Assembly: GCA_035505655.1 (NCBI GenBank)
Contig: DATJQP010000133.1
Span: 1-64,000 of the forward strand
Length of the DNA stretch: 64,000 bases
Direction: 5' to 3'
Origin: JAGVPT01 sp035505655
Lineage (GTDB): Bacteria; Bacteroidota; Ignavibacteria; UBA10030; UBA8401
The notes under the pieces are model-generated. The model saw only the letters and a program-made list of their open reading frames with translations, had not been told where the DNA came from and made no database searches. The translations under genes were made by a program, and so were the position numbers. Positions 27,696 through 35,558 of this stretch are shown piece after piece; position 1 is the first letter of the stretch, and the number at the start of each line of letters is the position of its first letter.

Positions 27696-27889
27696 TTCAG
27701 CGGTGCGTCCAGTTTCCTCTCAGGCAAAAAAGCTCTTCGGCGTTCGCGGCTTGCAAGGACGGGAGGCCGCGCGGGGCGGGACAATCCGACGCAACGATCT
27801 CCGCAGCCGACAGCTATCTCTGCGGGGCTCAGCCATTTTTGATTTGAGTCCCTTTTTCGACCTGGTGATGAGGCGATGACGAAGATCTG

Positions 27890-28270
27890 CTACGATGGGG
27901 TTGATCGCGAAAGGACGTTCTTTACCCTCGCGACAAGTTCTGTCGGGCTAAAGGGTTTCTTGATATAGTCACTCGCACCGAGTGAGAATCCCTCGATGAC
28001 CTCCTTCTCAAGCGACTTCGCCGTCAGAATGATGAGAGGGATGTCTTTAGTGATACCGTTCTTTTTCAGTTCTACGATGAGTTCCTTCCCCGACATTACC
28101 GGCATCATCAGGTCGACGATGATCAGATCGGGCCTGTCACGCTTGAGATGCTCCAGCGCCTCCGCCCCATTATTTACGACGACGACCTCAAAGCCGGCAC
28201 TCTTCAGTTTGAATCGGACGAGACTCTGAAGCGTCTTGTCATCCTCGGCAACGAGAATTCTCTGTGCCAT
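27890..28270 (-). CDS. Stand-alone response-regulator receiver (CheY-like)
   Basis: 126 residues from the ATG at 28270; the upstream extension is not receiver-like and was discarded. It is a single receiver domain: the acidic pair in ILVAEDDKT, phospho-acceptor Asp in LIIVDLMMPVMSG, Thr in LIILTAK and Lys in YIKKPFSP. There is no output domain. It is the first gene of the polysaccharide run and is followed by the HEAT protein. It may act by protein contact on the HEAT/glycosyltransferase complex and be phosphorylated by the large hybrid kinase; both points are inference. Confidence 0.88.
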   Translation of the reverse strand: MAQRILVAEDDKTLQSLVRFKLKSAGFEVVVVNNGAEALEHLKRDRPDLIIVDLMMPVMSGKELIVELKKNGITKDIPLIILTAKSLEKEVIEGFSLGASDYIKKPFSPTELVARVKNVLSRSTPS

Positions 28271-28647
28271 GCGTTCCGTACCAGCGTGTCGTCTATTCCG
28301 TCCGCCGCATCGATCGTCGCTAGTGCCGCTTCCAAAAAGTAACCTTGCGTTCTGAACTAGCTTCGTGCAGTTTGGAGCGGCACTGTGTTTGTTTGAATAA
28401 GAGATCAATTAGTAGAATGGGCACTAGAATCTACCATTCTCCGGCGGGAATTGCAAGGAGCGTGGCACTAACTTCAAGCCGTCCAATCTCTTGTGGCGGA
28501 ATGCCCCACCGATAAGCGCAGTGCACCGCGCGAGCGGAGAGTGCCTCCATGATGTCGCCGGAACCGTCTGGGCCAGTTGAAGACGAGATTGATATTTTCG
28601 AAATTGGGGTGAGCAGAAACCTGGATTGATTCACCGAAGAAGGATCA
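28271..28647. other. Gene-free divergent region of about 380 bp
   Basis: It separates the minus-strand polysaccharide operon from the plus-strand metallophosphoesterase. It should hold both promoters, but I could not identify convincing -35/-10 pairs. A minus-strand frame runs through it (28431 onward) but is the shadow of the phosphoesterase gene. Confidence 0.5.
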
Positions 28648-29298
28648 ATGAGAATAGTTGCCCTAAGCGACATCCACGGAGTATACGGAGAGATGGAACG
28701 AATAATCTCGTCCGAAGACGACTTGGATCTCGTCATCCTCGCCGGAGACATAACGACGAACGGGGACAAGCGTGAGTTGGCAAAGGGGCTGGATATCGTA
28801 CGGAAACAGCGTGTCCCGTTCCTTGCCGTCTGCGGGAATATGGATCCTCCGGTACTCGAAGAGGTGCTGCTGGCGGAAAGAGTCTCGATCAACGGCCGGG
28901 GCGCCGTGGTGGGAGGGGTAGGATTCTTCGGCGTGTCTGCGGCACCGCATTCGTTTCTCCATACTCCAAACGAAATATCGGAAGAGGAGATTCGTCGATG
29001 CGCTGAGGCAGGTTGGAAGGAAGTCTCGACCGCCCGCCGGAAGATCTTTGTCCCCCATGCTCCTCCCGCCCGGACGAAGATCGACAAGACCTTTCTCGGC
29101 GCTCACGTAGGGAGCAGTGCAGTGCGGGAGTTCATCGAGGTATACCAGCCTGATGCCGTTCTCTGCGGCCACATCCACGAGGCTCGGGGAACAGATTCGA
29201 TTGGAACGACACAGGTCGTGAATTGCGGCGCAGCCGCGAAGGGCTATTACGCTGTGATCGAAGTCGGAGAGACGCTTACCATCACCCTCAAACCGTAG
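28648..29298 (+). CDS. Calcineurin-like metallophosphoesterase (YfcE/MJ0936-like)
   Basis: 216 residues, cytosolic. All metal motifs are present in order: D-x-H in ALSDIHGVYG, GD in ILAGDITTNGD, GN-x-D in VCGNMDP, His in VPHAPPARTKID and GH-x-H in LCGHIHEARGTD. The compact length fits small phosphodiesterases and phosphatases with two metals; the substrate cannot be told. It is monocistronic on the plus strand, convergent with the barrel gene ending at 29352. Confidence 0.88.
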   Translation: MRIVALSDIHGVYGEMERIISSEDDLDLVILAGDITTNGDKRELAKGLDIVRKQRVPFLAVCGNMDPPVLEEVLLAERVSINGRGAVVGGVGFFGVSAAPHSFLHTPNEISEEEIRRCAEAGWKEVSTARRKIFVPHAPPARTKIDKTFLGAHVGSSAVREFIEVYQPDAVLCGHIHEARGTDSIGTTQVVNCGAAAKGYYAVIEVGETLTITLKP

Positions 29299-29351
29299 TC
29301 GGCCCTCCATTGACCCTCATCTCCGCGCTTTCTGCCTTGCGGGGCAAGAAA

Positions 29352-30500
29352 TCAGAAGGACCATTTCGTCTGGATGTAAATCCCCTTCCCCAGCGCGCCG
29401 TACTGGGTGCCGCTGGCCCCGGAAAAAATGAGTCCAAGCACCATGACGTCGAGGTTGGTTGCCGCAGACCACGAGACGGAGGGAACAAGAGCGACGGACC
29501 GGTCTCCGGGATTATAGATCCCGAAGAGGGATCCTCTCACAAGAGAGGAGATGTCGTAGGCAAGCTCCTGATAGACCGACCATCGTGACGGGGAGAGGAG
29601 GCCGAGCCGCTGCGAGATCGGCAGGTAAACCGCCCCTCCTTTGTTGACTCCGAGACTGTTGTACAGAACCTCTGTGTGAACATAGAACGAGCTGGGAAAG
29701 GTGTAATCCCCTGAGAGAGCCGTCGATTCCATGAGTTTTCCGGTCGCCTCGCCGGTGAGGATATCTGGGCGCCGGGAGATGAGCATCTCGCCACGAAATC
29801 CTCCCCCCGCTATGTCTCCCGCCCATCCTCCGCCGACGTACGCAAGCCCGAACTTCTCTCCTCCCACCAAATGAAAGTCATAGTCCCACCGGTTGAGGGT
29901 CCAAAGTATACCGGTGATGCTCTCCGAGTACGTTGTACGGGGCTTGTACGCGACGGCGACTTTCGTCACGGCGCTCGTAAAGTACTGTACCTGCACGGCG
30001 TCGGCTGCCGGGCGTTCGGGATAATCAAAGTCGAGAATGGACAGCGGGTTGAACACGTCGATGACATTCCAGACAAGATTCGTCCCCCATGCTATGCGCT
30101 GGCGCCCGACGGTGAAGAGCCAATCCTTCGGGGCCCAGTTCATCGAGAGGCGGTCGACTTCAGCGTAGCCGATCGAGGAATGTCCGGACCAGAGTGTGGC
30201 GTCGAGATCGCCATAGCCGAGCCTGTTCTTCAGTTGCTCCGCGAACTCGGGAGTCTTCTCGACCGTTTCCCCCGCGTAGCCGCGCACCCTGATTTCCATG
30301 ATCCCTGTGAGCGATGTGGAAGGATACCATTTGCCGTTGAATCGGGCATGGATGAGATGATCGGTATTGTTCCCCGTCGGAGAGTCGAAGGTCGTGCTGA
30401 AAAGGTATTCGAGGTAACCGCCCAGGTCGGCGGATTGCGTTTGGGCATACGCCTCCGCCGCAAAGAGATACGGGAGGAGAAGCAGGGAGAGAGACCGCAT
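29352..30500 (-). CDS. Outer-membrane beta-barrel protein of an ABC/LolA-type operon
   Basis: 382 residues from the ATG at 30500, which sits 2 bases after the ATPase stop; a GTG two codons upstream would overlap it. The signal peptide is SLLLLPYLFAAEAYAQT. The remainder has regularly spaced aromatic beta strands (FTVGRQRIAWGTNLVWNVIDVFNPL is a characteristic block; the end is GIYIQTKWSF, a C-terminal Phe strand). This resembles DUF1302/alginate-export-like porins coupled to LolA-like proteins. It is last in a five-gene operon, probably as its outer-membrane component. Confidence 0.75.
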   Translation of the reverse strand: MRSLSLLLLPYLFAAEAYAQTQSADLGGYLEYLFSTTFDSPTGNNTDHLIHARFNGKWYPSTSLTGIMEIRVRGYAGETVEKTPEFAEQLKNRLGYGDLDATLWSGHSSIGYAEVDRLSMNWAPKDWLFTVGRQRIAWGTNLVWNVIDVFNPLSILDFDYPERPAADAVQVQYFTSAVTKVAVAYKPRTTYSESITGILWTLNRWDYDFHLVGGEKFGLAYVGGGWAGDIAGGGFRGEMLISRRPDILTGEATGKLMESTALSGDYTFPSSFYVHTEVLYNSLGVNKGGAVYLPISQRLGLLSPSRWSVYQELAYDISSLVRGSLFGIYNPGDRSVALVPSVSWSAATNLDVMVLGLIFSGASGTQYGALGKGIYIQTKWSF

Positions 30501-30502
30501 GG

Positions 30503-31195
30503 TCACCCCGGAGTATTGCTTCTGTCGGATTTGATTCTCCCGTCCTCGATGGTGATTACGCGATGCGCCCTCTGGATGACGCGTGCGTCGTGCGTTGCGA
30601 AGACAAAGGTCATCCCGTACGTGCGGTTGAGACGCTCCATGAGTTCGAGGAGAGAGAACGCGGATTGTGAGTCGAGGTTAGCCGTCGGTTCATCGGCCAA
30701 AACAAAGCTCGGATGCGATGCGAGAGCACGGGCTACTGCCACCCTCTGCTGCTGCCCTCCGGACAACTCCGAGGGGCGGCTGCCAAGCCGGTCCTTGAGC
30801 CCAACCGCCTCGAGGAGCTCAACGGAGCGCCTGTCTCGCCCGGCCTTGTCGACGTTTTGGAGGAGCATGATGAATTCCACATTTTCCTTGGCGGTGAGGA
30901 CCGGAATGAGGTTGAAGGCCTGAAAAACGAATCCAATGTGACGGAGACGAAAGTCAACGAGGCGGCTGTCCGACATCCCCGAGATATCCACTCCTTCGAT
31001 AACGATGCTGCCGCTCGTCGGCTGATCGAGTCCGCCGATGATGTTAAGGAGCGTTGTCTTTCCCGAACCGGAAGGTCCGACGATCGCCGTGAATTCGAGC
31101 TTATCGATCGACAGGTCGATCCCGTCGAGCGCGCGGACCGGAATGGTCGCCTCGTTGTAGGTCTTGGTAATGCCGGTAAGCCGGATGAGGGACAT
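30503..31195 (-). CDS. ABC transporter ATPase (LolD/MacB type)
   Basis: 230 residues. It has Walker A GPSGSGKTTLLN, the Q loop in FVFQAFNLIP, ABC signature LSGGQQQRVAVARAL, Walker B FVLADEPTANLD and the H loop in FATHD. The YNEATIPVRALDGIDL start and ELMERLNRTYGMTFVFATH tail are standard for ATPases partnering FtsX-type permeases. It acts at the cytosolic face of the inner membrane, driving the two permeases encoded just before it; the gap to the second permease is 11 bp. Confidence 0.94.
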   Translation of the reverse strand: MSLIRLTGITKTYNEATIPVRALDGIDLSIDKLEFTAIVGPSGSGKTTLLNIIGGLDQPTSGSIVIEGVDISGMSDSRLVDFRLRHIGFVFQAFNLIPVLTAKENVEFIMLLQNVDKAGRDRRSVELLEAVGLKDRLGSRPSELSGGQQQRVAVARALASHPSFVLADEPTANLDSQSAFSLLELMERLNRTYGMTFVFATHDARVIQRAHRVITIEDGRIKSDRSNTPG

Positions 31196-31206
31196 GGACG
31201 AAACCT

Positions 31207-32421
31207 TCAGAGATACGTTCGAATGGCTGTGGCTGGATGGAGCTGGATTACTTTGATTGCCGGATAGATCGCCGCCAGGACCGCCGTCGCGACAATCATC
31301 AGGGCGAGGAGCGGATACGTGCTTGCCGGAATCGTGGGGACGAGGTAGGAGCTCATTCCGTAGTAGGCGAGCCCCGCGGAGAACATGCTGAGGTCGATGC
31401 CCGTCTTCTGGAGAAGCGCGATTGTTCCGCCCCCGAGGAGCATGCCGGCCACTCCTCCTGTCAGCGAGAGGAAGATCGTTTCCACCATCACCATGACGAA
31501 CACCTGCCGCCGCTTCATCCCGACAGCCATGAGCATTCCAAATTCCCGGACCCGGTCGAGCACGGACATCAGCATCGTGTTCGTAATGCCGAAGAGGAGC
31601 GCGACGAGAATGATTCCGAGGAAGATGTTCATGAAGATCGCGGTGCTCTCTGCCGTCACCTTCAGTTCCGGCGCCAGCTCCTGCCAGTTCATCACCTCCA
31701 GGGCTGGGAACCGGGCGTGGATTTTTCCCTGCGTGGACGATACAAGGGTCTCGGAAGAAAGCCGAATGCCAATCTCATGGATCATCGGCCTTCCGAGAAG
31801 TCCAAAGAGATCTCGCTGGTTCACATAGACCGTCGACTCGTCGTACATGGAAGAAGGGGTTTCAAAGAGACCGGCAATCCGGAACGCGCCGTAGATAAGA
31901 GTCCCGTCCGGTCCCTGGAACGTAAGAACAATTTTCGACCGGACCTTCACGGCAAGCTTTTCCGCAAGTTTCCTGCCAATGATGATGCCGTTGACCTGAG
32001 CAGTGTCGAGATACGCGCCCTGTACGACTTCCTTCTTCAACGCGGTTGCAGCTTGCTCATCGACGGGGACGATCCCTTCGATCCGCGCCCCTTGTGACGT
32101 CGTCGGGGACGAGACGAGGCCGTCGACGATCGACCGGCTCGTCACTGCGGAAACACCCGGAAGCCGTCTCGCGTAGTCCGCCACCTCTGGTGCATCGTCG
32201 ATCGTCATAAGCTCCGAGCGTTCGTCGCGGAATCCTTCGCGATGAATTTGGACGTGCGTCAGCTCCCGCTCGATTGCAGAGTTGACCATCTGTTCCGCCA
32301 TTCCCTCCATGATCCCCGCGGAGAAGATCCCACCCCAGAGGCCGAGGGCAATCGCCGCGACGACGATGGCACTTCTCCGCTTGCTTCTCCAGACGTTCTT
32401 CCAGGACATTCGTACAATCAT
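31207..32421 (-). CDS. FtsX-like ABC permease, second of two
   Basis: 404 residues from the ATG at 32421, which has TTGGAG about 8 bases upstream; a TTG five codons earlier is less likely. An N-terminal helix (SAIVVAAIALGLWGGIFSAG) is followed by a large periplasmic domain (about 45-270) and three C-terminal helices with the FtsX signature region (LDRVREFGMLMAVGMKRRQV). The arrangement matches LolC/LolE and related permeases that move lipids or lipoproteins out of the inner membrane. The gap to the first permease is 33 bases. Presumably it forms a heterodimer with that protein. Confidence 0.92.
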   Translation of the reverse strand: MIVRMSWKNVWRSKRRSAIVVAAIALGLWGGIFSAGIMEGMAEQMVNSAIERELTHVQIHREGFRDERSELMTIDDAPEVADYARRLPGVSAVTSRSIVDGLVSSPTTSQGARIEGIVPVDEQAATALKKEVVQGAYLDTAQVNGIIIGRKLAEKLAVKVRSKIVLTFQGPDGTLIYGAFRIAGLFETPSSMYDESTVYVNQRDLFGLLGRPMIHEIGIRLSSETLVSSTQGKIHARFPALEVMNWQELAPELKVTAESTAIFMNIFLGIILVALLFGITNTMLMSVLDRVREFGMLMAVGMKRRQVFVMVMVETIFLSLTGGVAGMLLGGGTIALLQKTGIDLSMFSAGLAYYGMSSYLVPTIPASTYPLLALMIVATAVLAAIYPAIKVIQLHPATAIRTYL

Positions 32422-32454
32422 GGGCGCATGCTCCAAATGGTCAACGACCCTCTC

Positions 32455-33732
32455 CTATCCCCTCATCGCCCGGACCGGCCTGAGGGAATGAATGACAACA
32501 AGGGGATACAACGAGCTCAGAACCCCCAACGCGAAGACCGAGAGCCCCTGAATTGTGAAGACGATCGGGGAGATGCTGAGCGGGACGATCGGCTCGAAGC
32601 CGTAGGCCAACATTGCTTTCGCGTAGTCGCCCCCCAGTCGAAACGGATGGAGGTAGAAATAATAGACCGGGGGTATTGAAATGATGACGCCAGCCACAAG
32701 CCCCACAGAGGAGACAAGAATCGATTCGATGACGGTGATGAAAATAAGCCGCCAGCGTTTCAGTCCGACGGAGATAAGGATTCCGAACTCTCGGGTTCGC
32801 TCCACAGTCATCATCATCACGGTTCCGAAAATGCCGAAGCCGATGACGACGTAGAGGATGAGGAGCATCAAGTAGGTCCCTCCGTCGTTGAGTTCAATCC
32901 CCTGGACAAGTTCCGGCATCATTTCCTTCCACGTCATGACCTCCTTGTTGCCATTGACCTTCGTCCTGATGAGAGCGGTCGCGGCATCAAGCTCCCTGGC
33001 GTCTTTCAGGAGGAGCGCGACCGACGTGAGCCGGCCCGTGGCCGAATAGAGCCGGCGGGCGTACCCGAGGGAAAGATAGATCATAGAATTGTTGAACTCG
33101 GGAAGGGGATATTGAAGAATCCCCTGCACCGGCACGATGGCCGCCGCTGTTTCTCCCTGATATCCCTGACCGTACAGCACAACGCTATCCCCCACCGCCA
33201 CGTCCAGGAGGCGCGCAAGCCCCTGAGAAACGACCGCGCCGGTCGAGCCGCTGTCGAGATAAGAGCCGGCGATCATCCTCTTTCGCAGCCCCGTGAGCTC
33301 ATTTTCGCGGTAAGGATCGATGCCGACGATCGAGGCGATCTTCGTCGCTGTGCGATGAGAGGCGAGCGAAATCGTTTCAAGGCGCGGTGCCGCCTTTTCC
33401 ACCATCGACAGGGAACAAATCGAGTCTAGTTCCGCGCCGGACATTTCCATTGACTGATCGAACGATCTCTTCTCCCAGTAGTCTCTGCCGTGAATCTGCA
33501 GATGCCCTTCGTAGAAGCCCACAGTGACGCGGACCATGTATTCGTCCTGCCCGAACTGCAGCGAGGAGAAGATGATCGCGATGAAGACTGCGACGACGAC
33601 GGAGGTAATGAGGAGCAGCGATCTGCGCTTGTTGCGCCAGATGTTTCGCCACGCAAGGCGGAGGTAAAACACGGCCGGCGACTCCGCGGGCGACGCTCGC
33701 ACGATATCGCCGTTTCGAACGGGGTTTGTCAT
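32455..33732 (-). CDS. FtsX-like ABC permease, first of two
   Basis: 425 residues. Same layout as the next gene: an N-terminal helix after LAWRNIWRNKRRSLLL, a periplasmic domain, and C-terminal helices with TVERTREFGILISVGLKRWRL. Its ATG overlaps the stop of the LolA-like gene (ATGA), implying translational coupling. The two permeases share their NVWRSKRR / NIWRNKRR entry motif but differ elsewhere, consistent with an asymmetric pair such as LolC-LolE. Confidence 0.92.
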   Translation of the reverse strand: MTNPVRNGDIVRASPAESPAVFYLRLAWRNIWRNKRRSLLLITSVVVAVFIAIIFSSLQFGQDEYMVRVTVGFYEGHLQIHGRDYWEKRSFDQSMEMSGAELDSICSLSMVEKAAPRLETISLASHRTATKIASIVGIDPYRENELTGLRKRMIAGSYLDSGSTGAVVSQGLARLLDVAVGDSVVLYGQGYQGETAAAIVPVQGILQYPLPEFNNSMIYLSLGYARRLYSATGRLTSVALLLKDARELDAATALIRTKVNGNKEVMTWKEMMPELVQGIELNDGGTYLMLLILYVVIGFGIFGTVMMMTVERTREFGILISVGLKRWRLIFITVIESILVSSVGLVAGVIISIPPVYYFYLHPFRLGGDYAKAMLAYGFEPIVPLSISPIVFTIQGLSVFALGVLSSLYPLVVIHSLRPVRAMRG

Positions 33733-34478
33733 CGGACGCGCCTCATGTTTTCTTCGGAAAAAAACCCGTCGTCGAGGTTCACGGAGAATTTCAGTTGACG
33801 GTACTCGAGGACGGTCTTTTCGCCGGATTTGTTGACTGGGATCATCTCCCAGTGCGCCGGAAGAAGCCGGCCGTCAAAGGTCCTAATGTTGCTCCCGAGA
33901 AATGTCTTCGCCAGCTTGCCGTCCTCGTCATAATATTCGGTCTTCAACTCGAGGTAGGTACCCTTGGAGATCCACATGAGAATCTTTCCCCATACGACAC
34001 CCGCTTCGGGCTTCGGAACGAGCTGCACTCTCCAGCACCGGTTCCCCTCGTATGTCTCCTCCCCGAGGATGGTGTGGGTATAATCTTCGACGATAGATGA
34101 TTGGCGGACAAGGTCGTCGTTCGTGAAATCAGACCCCATCCACGACTGGAGCATCATCGACGGTGGGATCTTGATGACTCGCTGGATGCTCGGGAGCCAG
34201 TTCCATACTTCGTTCTTCCGTTTGAGCGTCACCGTTCCCTTATCGCGGGCCGGGTCGGTGATGTAGACGAGGGCATAGTCGGGCTCGAGGGACCACGATT
34301 TCATCGAAATCGCTCTCGACCATTCGGGTTTGACGATCGTCATCGTGATCTCGGCGTACGAATGAATTCCTCTCAGAAGATCGTTGGCCTTCCTCACAAT
34401 CTCTTTCGCATCCTCTGCGTGAAGAGAAGCGAAACAAAGTGTCAACGCAAGTGTGCACGCGCTAATCCGCCTGATCAT
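33729..34478 (-). CDS. Outer-membrane lipoprotein-sorting protein (LolA-like, COG2834)
   Basis: 249 residues with a signal peptide (ACTLALTLCFASLHA). The fold pattern (IVRKANDLLRGIHSYAEITM, ALVYITDPARDKGTVTLKR, VWNWLPSIQRVIKIPPSMM, SWMGSDFTNDDL, then WRVQLVPKPEAG) is that of the LolA/LolB-like COG2834 proteins, which bind lipid in a half-barrel. It is the first gene of the operon LolA-like / FtsX / FtsX / ATPase / barrel. The set looks like a complete route for a lipid or lipoprotein from inner to outer membrane, separate from the housekeeping Lol system. Confidence 0.88.
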   Translation of the reverse strand: MIRRISACTLALTLCFASLHAEDAKEIVRKANDLLRGIHSYAEITMTIVKPEWSRAISMKSWSLEPDYALVYITDPARDKGTVTLKRKNEVWNWLPSIQRVIKIPPSMMLQSWMGSDFTNDDLVRQSSIVEDYTHTILGEETYEGNRCWRVQLVPKPEAGVVWGKILMWISKGTYLELKTEYYDEDGKLAKTFLGSNIRTFDGRLLPAHWEMIPVNKSGEKTVLEYRQLKFSVNLDDGFFSEENMRRVR

Positions 34479-34547
34479 CTGTTAGTCCCTTTCTGAACAA
34501 ACATGGGAGCCCGCGCCAGCTTCTCGACGGAAACGGGTCGGATCCGA

Positions 34548-34721
34548 TCACCCGAGCGAAAGCCGTTCCGCGATCTCGACGCATCCATCGAGGAGCGGCC
34601 GGAGGCCGAGGTCCATAACGCTGAAGAGCGGACCCCTCTCCATCGTGCGATGAGGAAAATCCACGTCGCGTCGAAACACAACTTGTTTTGAATTCTCTTC
34701 GGAGCTCGTTCCGTGATTCAT
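34548..34721 (-). CDS. Possible short or degraded gene, 57 residues, unrecognised
   Basis: The frame starts at the ATG at 34721 and ends at TGA 34550-34548, and carries natural-looking composition (VVFRRDVDFPHRTMERG, then PLFSVMDLGLRPLLDG and VEIAERLSLG). The adjacent frame continues with RIRPVSVEKLARAPMFV up to the LolA-like gene, as if a frameshift had split a longer protein. The ribosome site is poor (AAAAGG touches the ATG). The rest of the 34479-34852 interval shows no gene. I cannot name a family. Confidence 0.3.
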   Translation of the reverse strand: MNHGTSSEENSKQVVFRRDVDFPHRTMERGPLFSVMDLGLRPLLDGCVEIAERLSLG

Positions 34722-34852
34722 CCTTTTCGCAAAGAAGGTGAGTTCGGAAGCGCGGCCGAAGCGTCAGCCTTCCAGATTCGTGGATCGGTCGATTGGTCAA
34801 CACAAAGAGCGAACATACACCGAAAAAGTCAAGGCGATGACCAAAACCGGAG

Positions 34853-35533
34853 TTATGTCGCCTGTCGCTTCCGCTTTCTGCCATCACTCAAGGAGGCAAA
34901 GTAGTCGCAAACGGAATTCAACACGCATTCCTCACACTTGGGGTCGGTGGGCCGGCAGGTCTCTCTTCCCAGGAATGACAGAGCCATCCCTGCCTCATTC
35001 CACATCTCCTTCGGAAGGATATCCATCATTTGCCTTTCTATCTTCTTCGGGTCCTCTCCTCTCGCAATGCCAAGCCTCGGAGCCACACGAAGGACATGGA
35101 TGTCGACAATGATTCCTTCCGCTTCATCCCCCGACTCACGGATGATGACGTTCGCCGACTTGCGCCCCACTCCCGGCAACTTCGTCAGCCCGGCCATGGT
35201 GTGCGGAACCTCTTCGAGACTCCCGACTTCCTTTCCCAGGGCGATGAGCCACTTGGCTTTCTTGATGCATCCGCGCACCGAGGGAAAGTATCTGTAAACC
35301 TCTTCGGGTTGCGCATGAGCAAGATCGCCGATCGTGGGGAAAGCTTCGAAGAGCTGGGGAGCCAATTCGTTGATCCGCTCGTCGGTGCTCTGGGATGAGA
35401 GGATCACCATGGCAACAAGCTGATAACGGTCCCGGTATTGGAGAGGGTGATGCCGTCCGCCATATTTGCGGACAAGGCGCTCCATTTCTCTCCCCCAGGT
35501 TTCCAGGTCTATCTTAGGCTTTTTTGATGACAT
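34853..35533 (-). CDS. nth: Endonuclease III
   Basis: 226 residues, near the family length of about 210. The helix-hairpin-helix LPGVGRKSANVI contains the catalytic Lys, and IIVDIHVLRVAPRLG holds the catalytic Asp. The C-terminal iron-sulfur loop is intact (C-x6-C-x2-C-x5-C in CRPTDPKCEECVLNSVC). It excises oxidised pyrimidines and nicks at the abasic site in base-excision repair. It is followed 25 bases upstream on the same strand by the AddB-like gene, so three DNA-repair genes form one block. Confidence 0.95.
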   Translation of the reverse strand: MSSKKPKIDLETWGREMERLVRKYGGRHHPLQYRDRYQLVAMVILSSQSTDERINELAPQLFEAFPTIGDLAHAQPEEVYRYFPSVRGCIKKAKWLIALGKEVGSLEEVPHTMAGLTKLPGVGRKSANVIIRESGDEAEGIIVDIHVLRVAPRLGIARGEDPKKIERQMMDILPKEMWNEAGMALSFLGRETCRPTDPKCEECVLNSVCDYFASLSDGRKRKRQAT

Positions 35534-35558
35534 CGACCCTCCGGCAGTTCCGTGATCT

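Noticed and set aside
28431..29087. Long minus-strand frame across the phosphoesterase gene.
   Set aside because: Serine-rich shadow of the clearly conserved metallophosphoesterase on the other strand.
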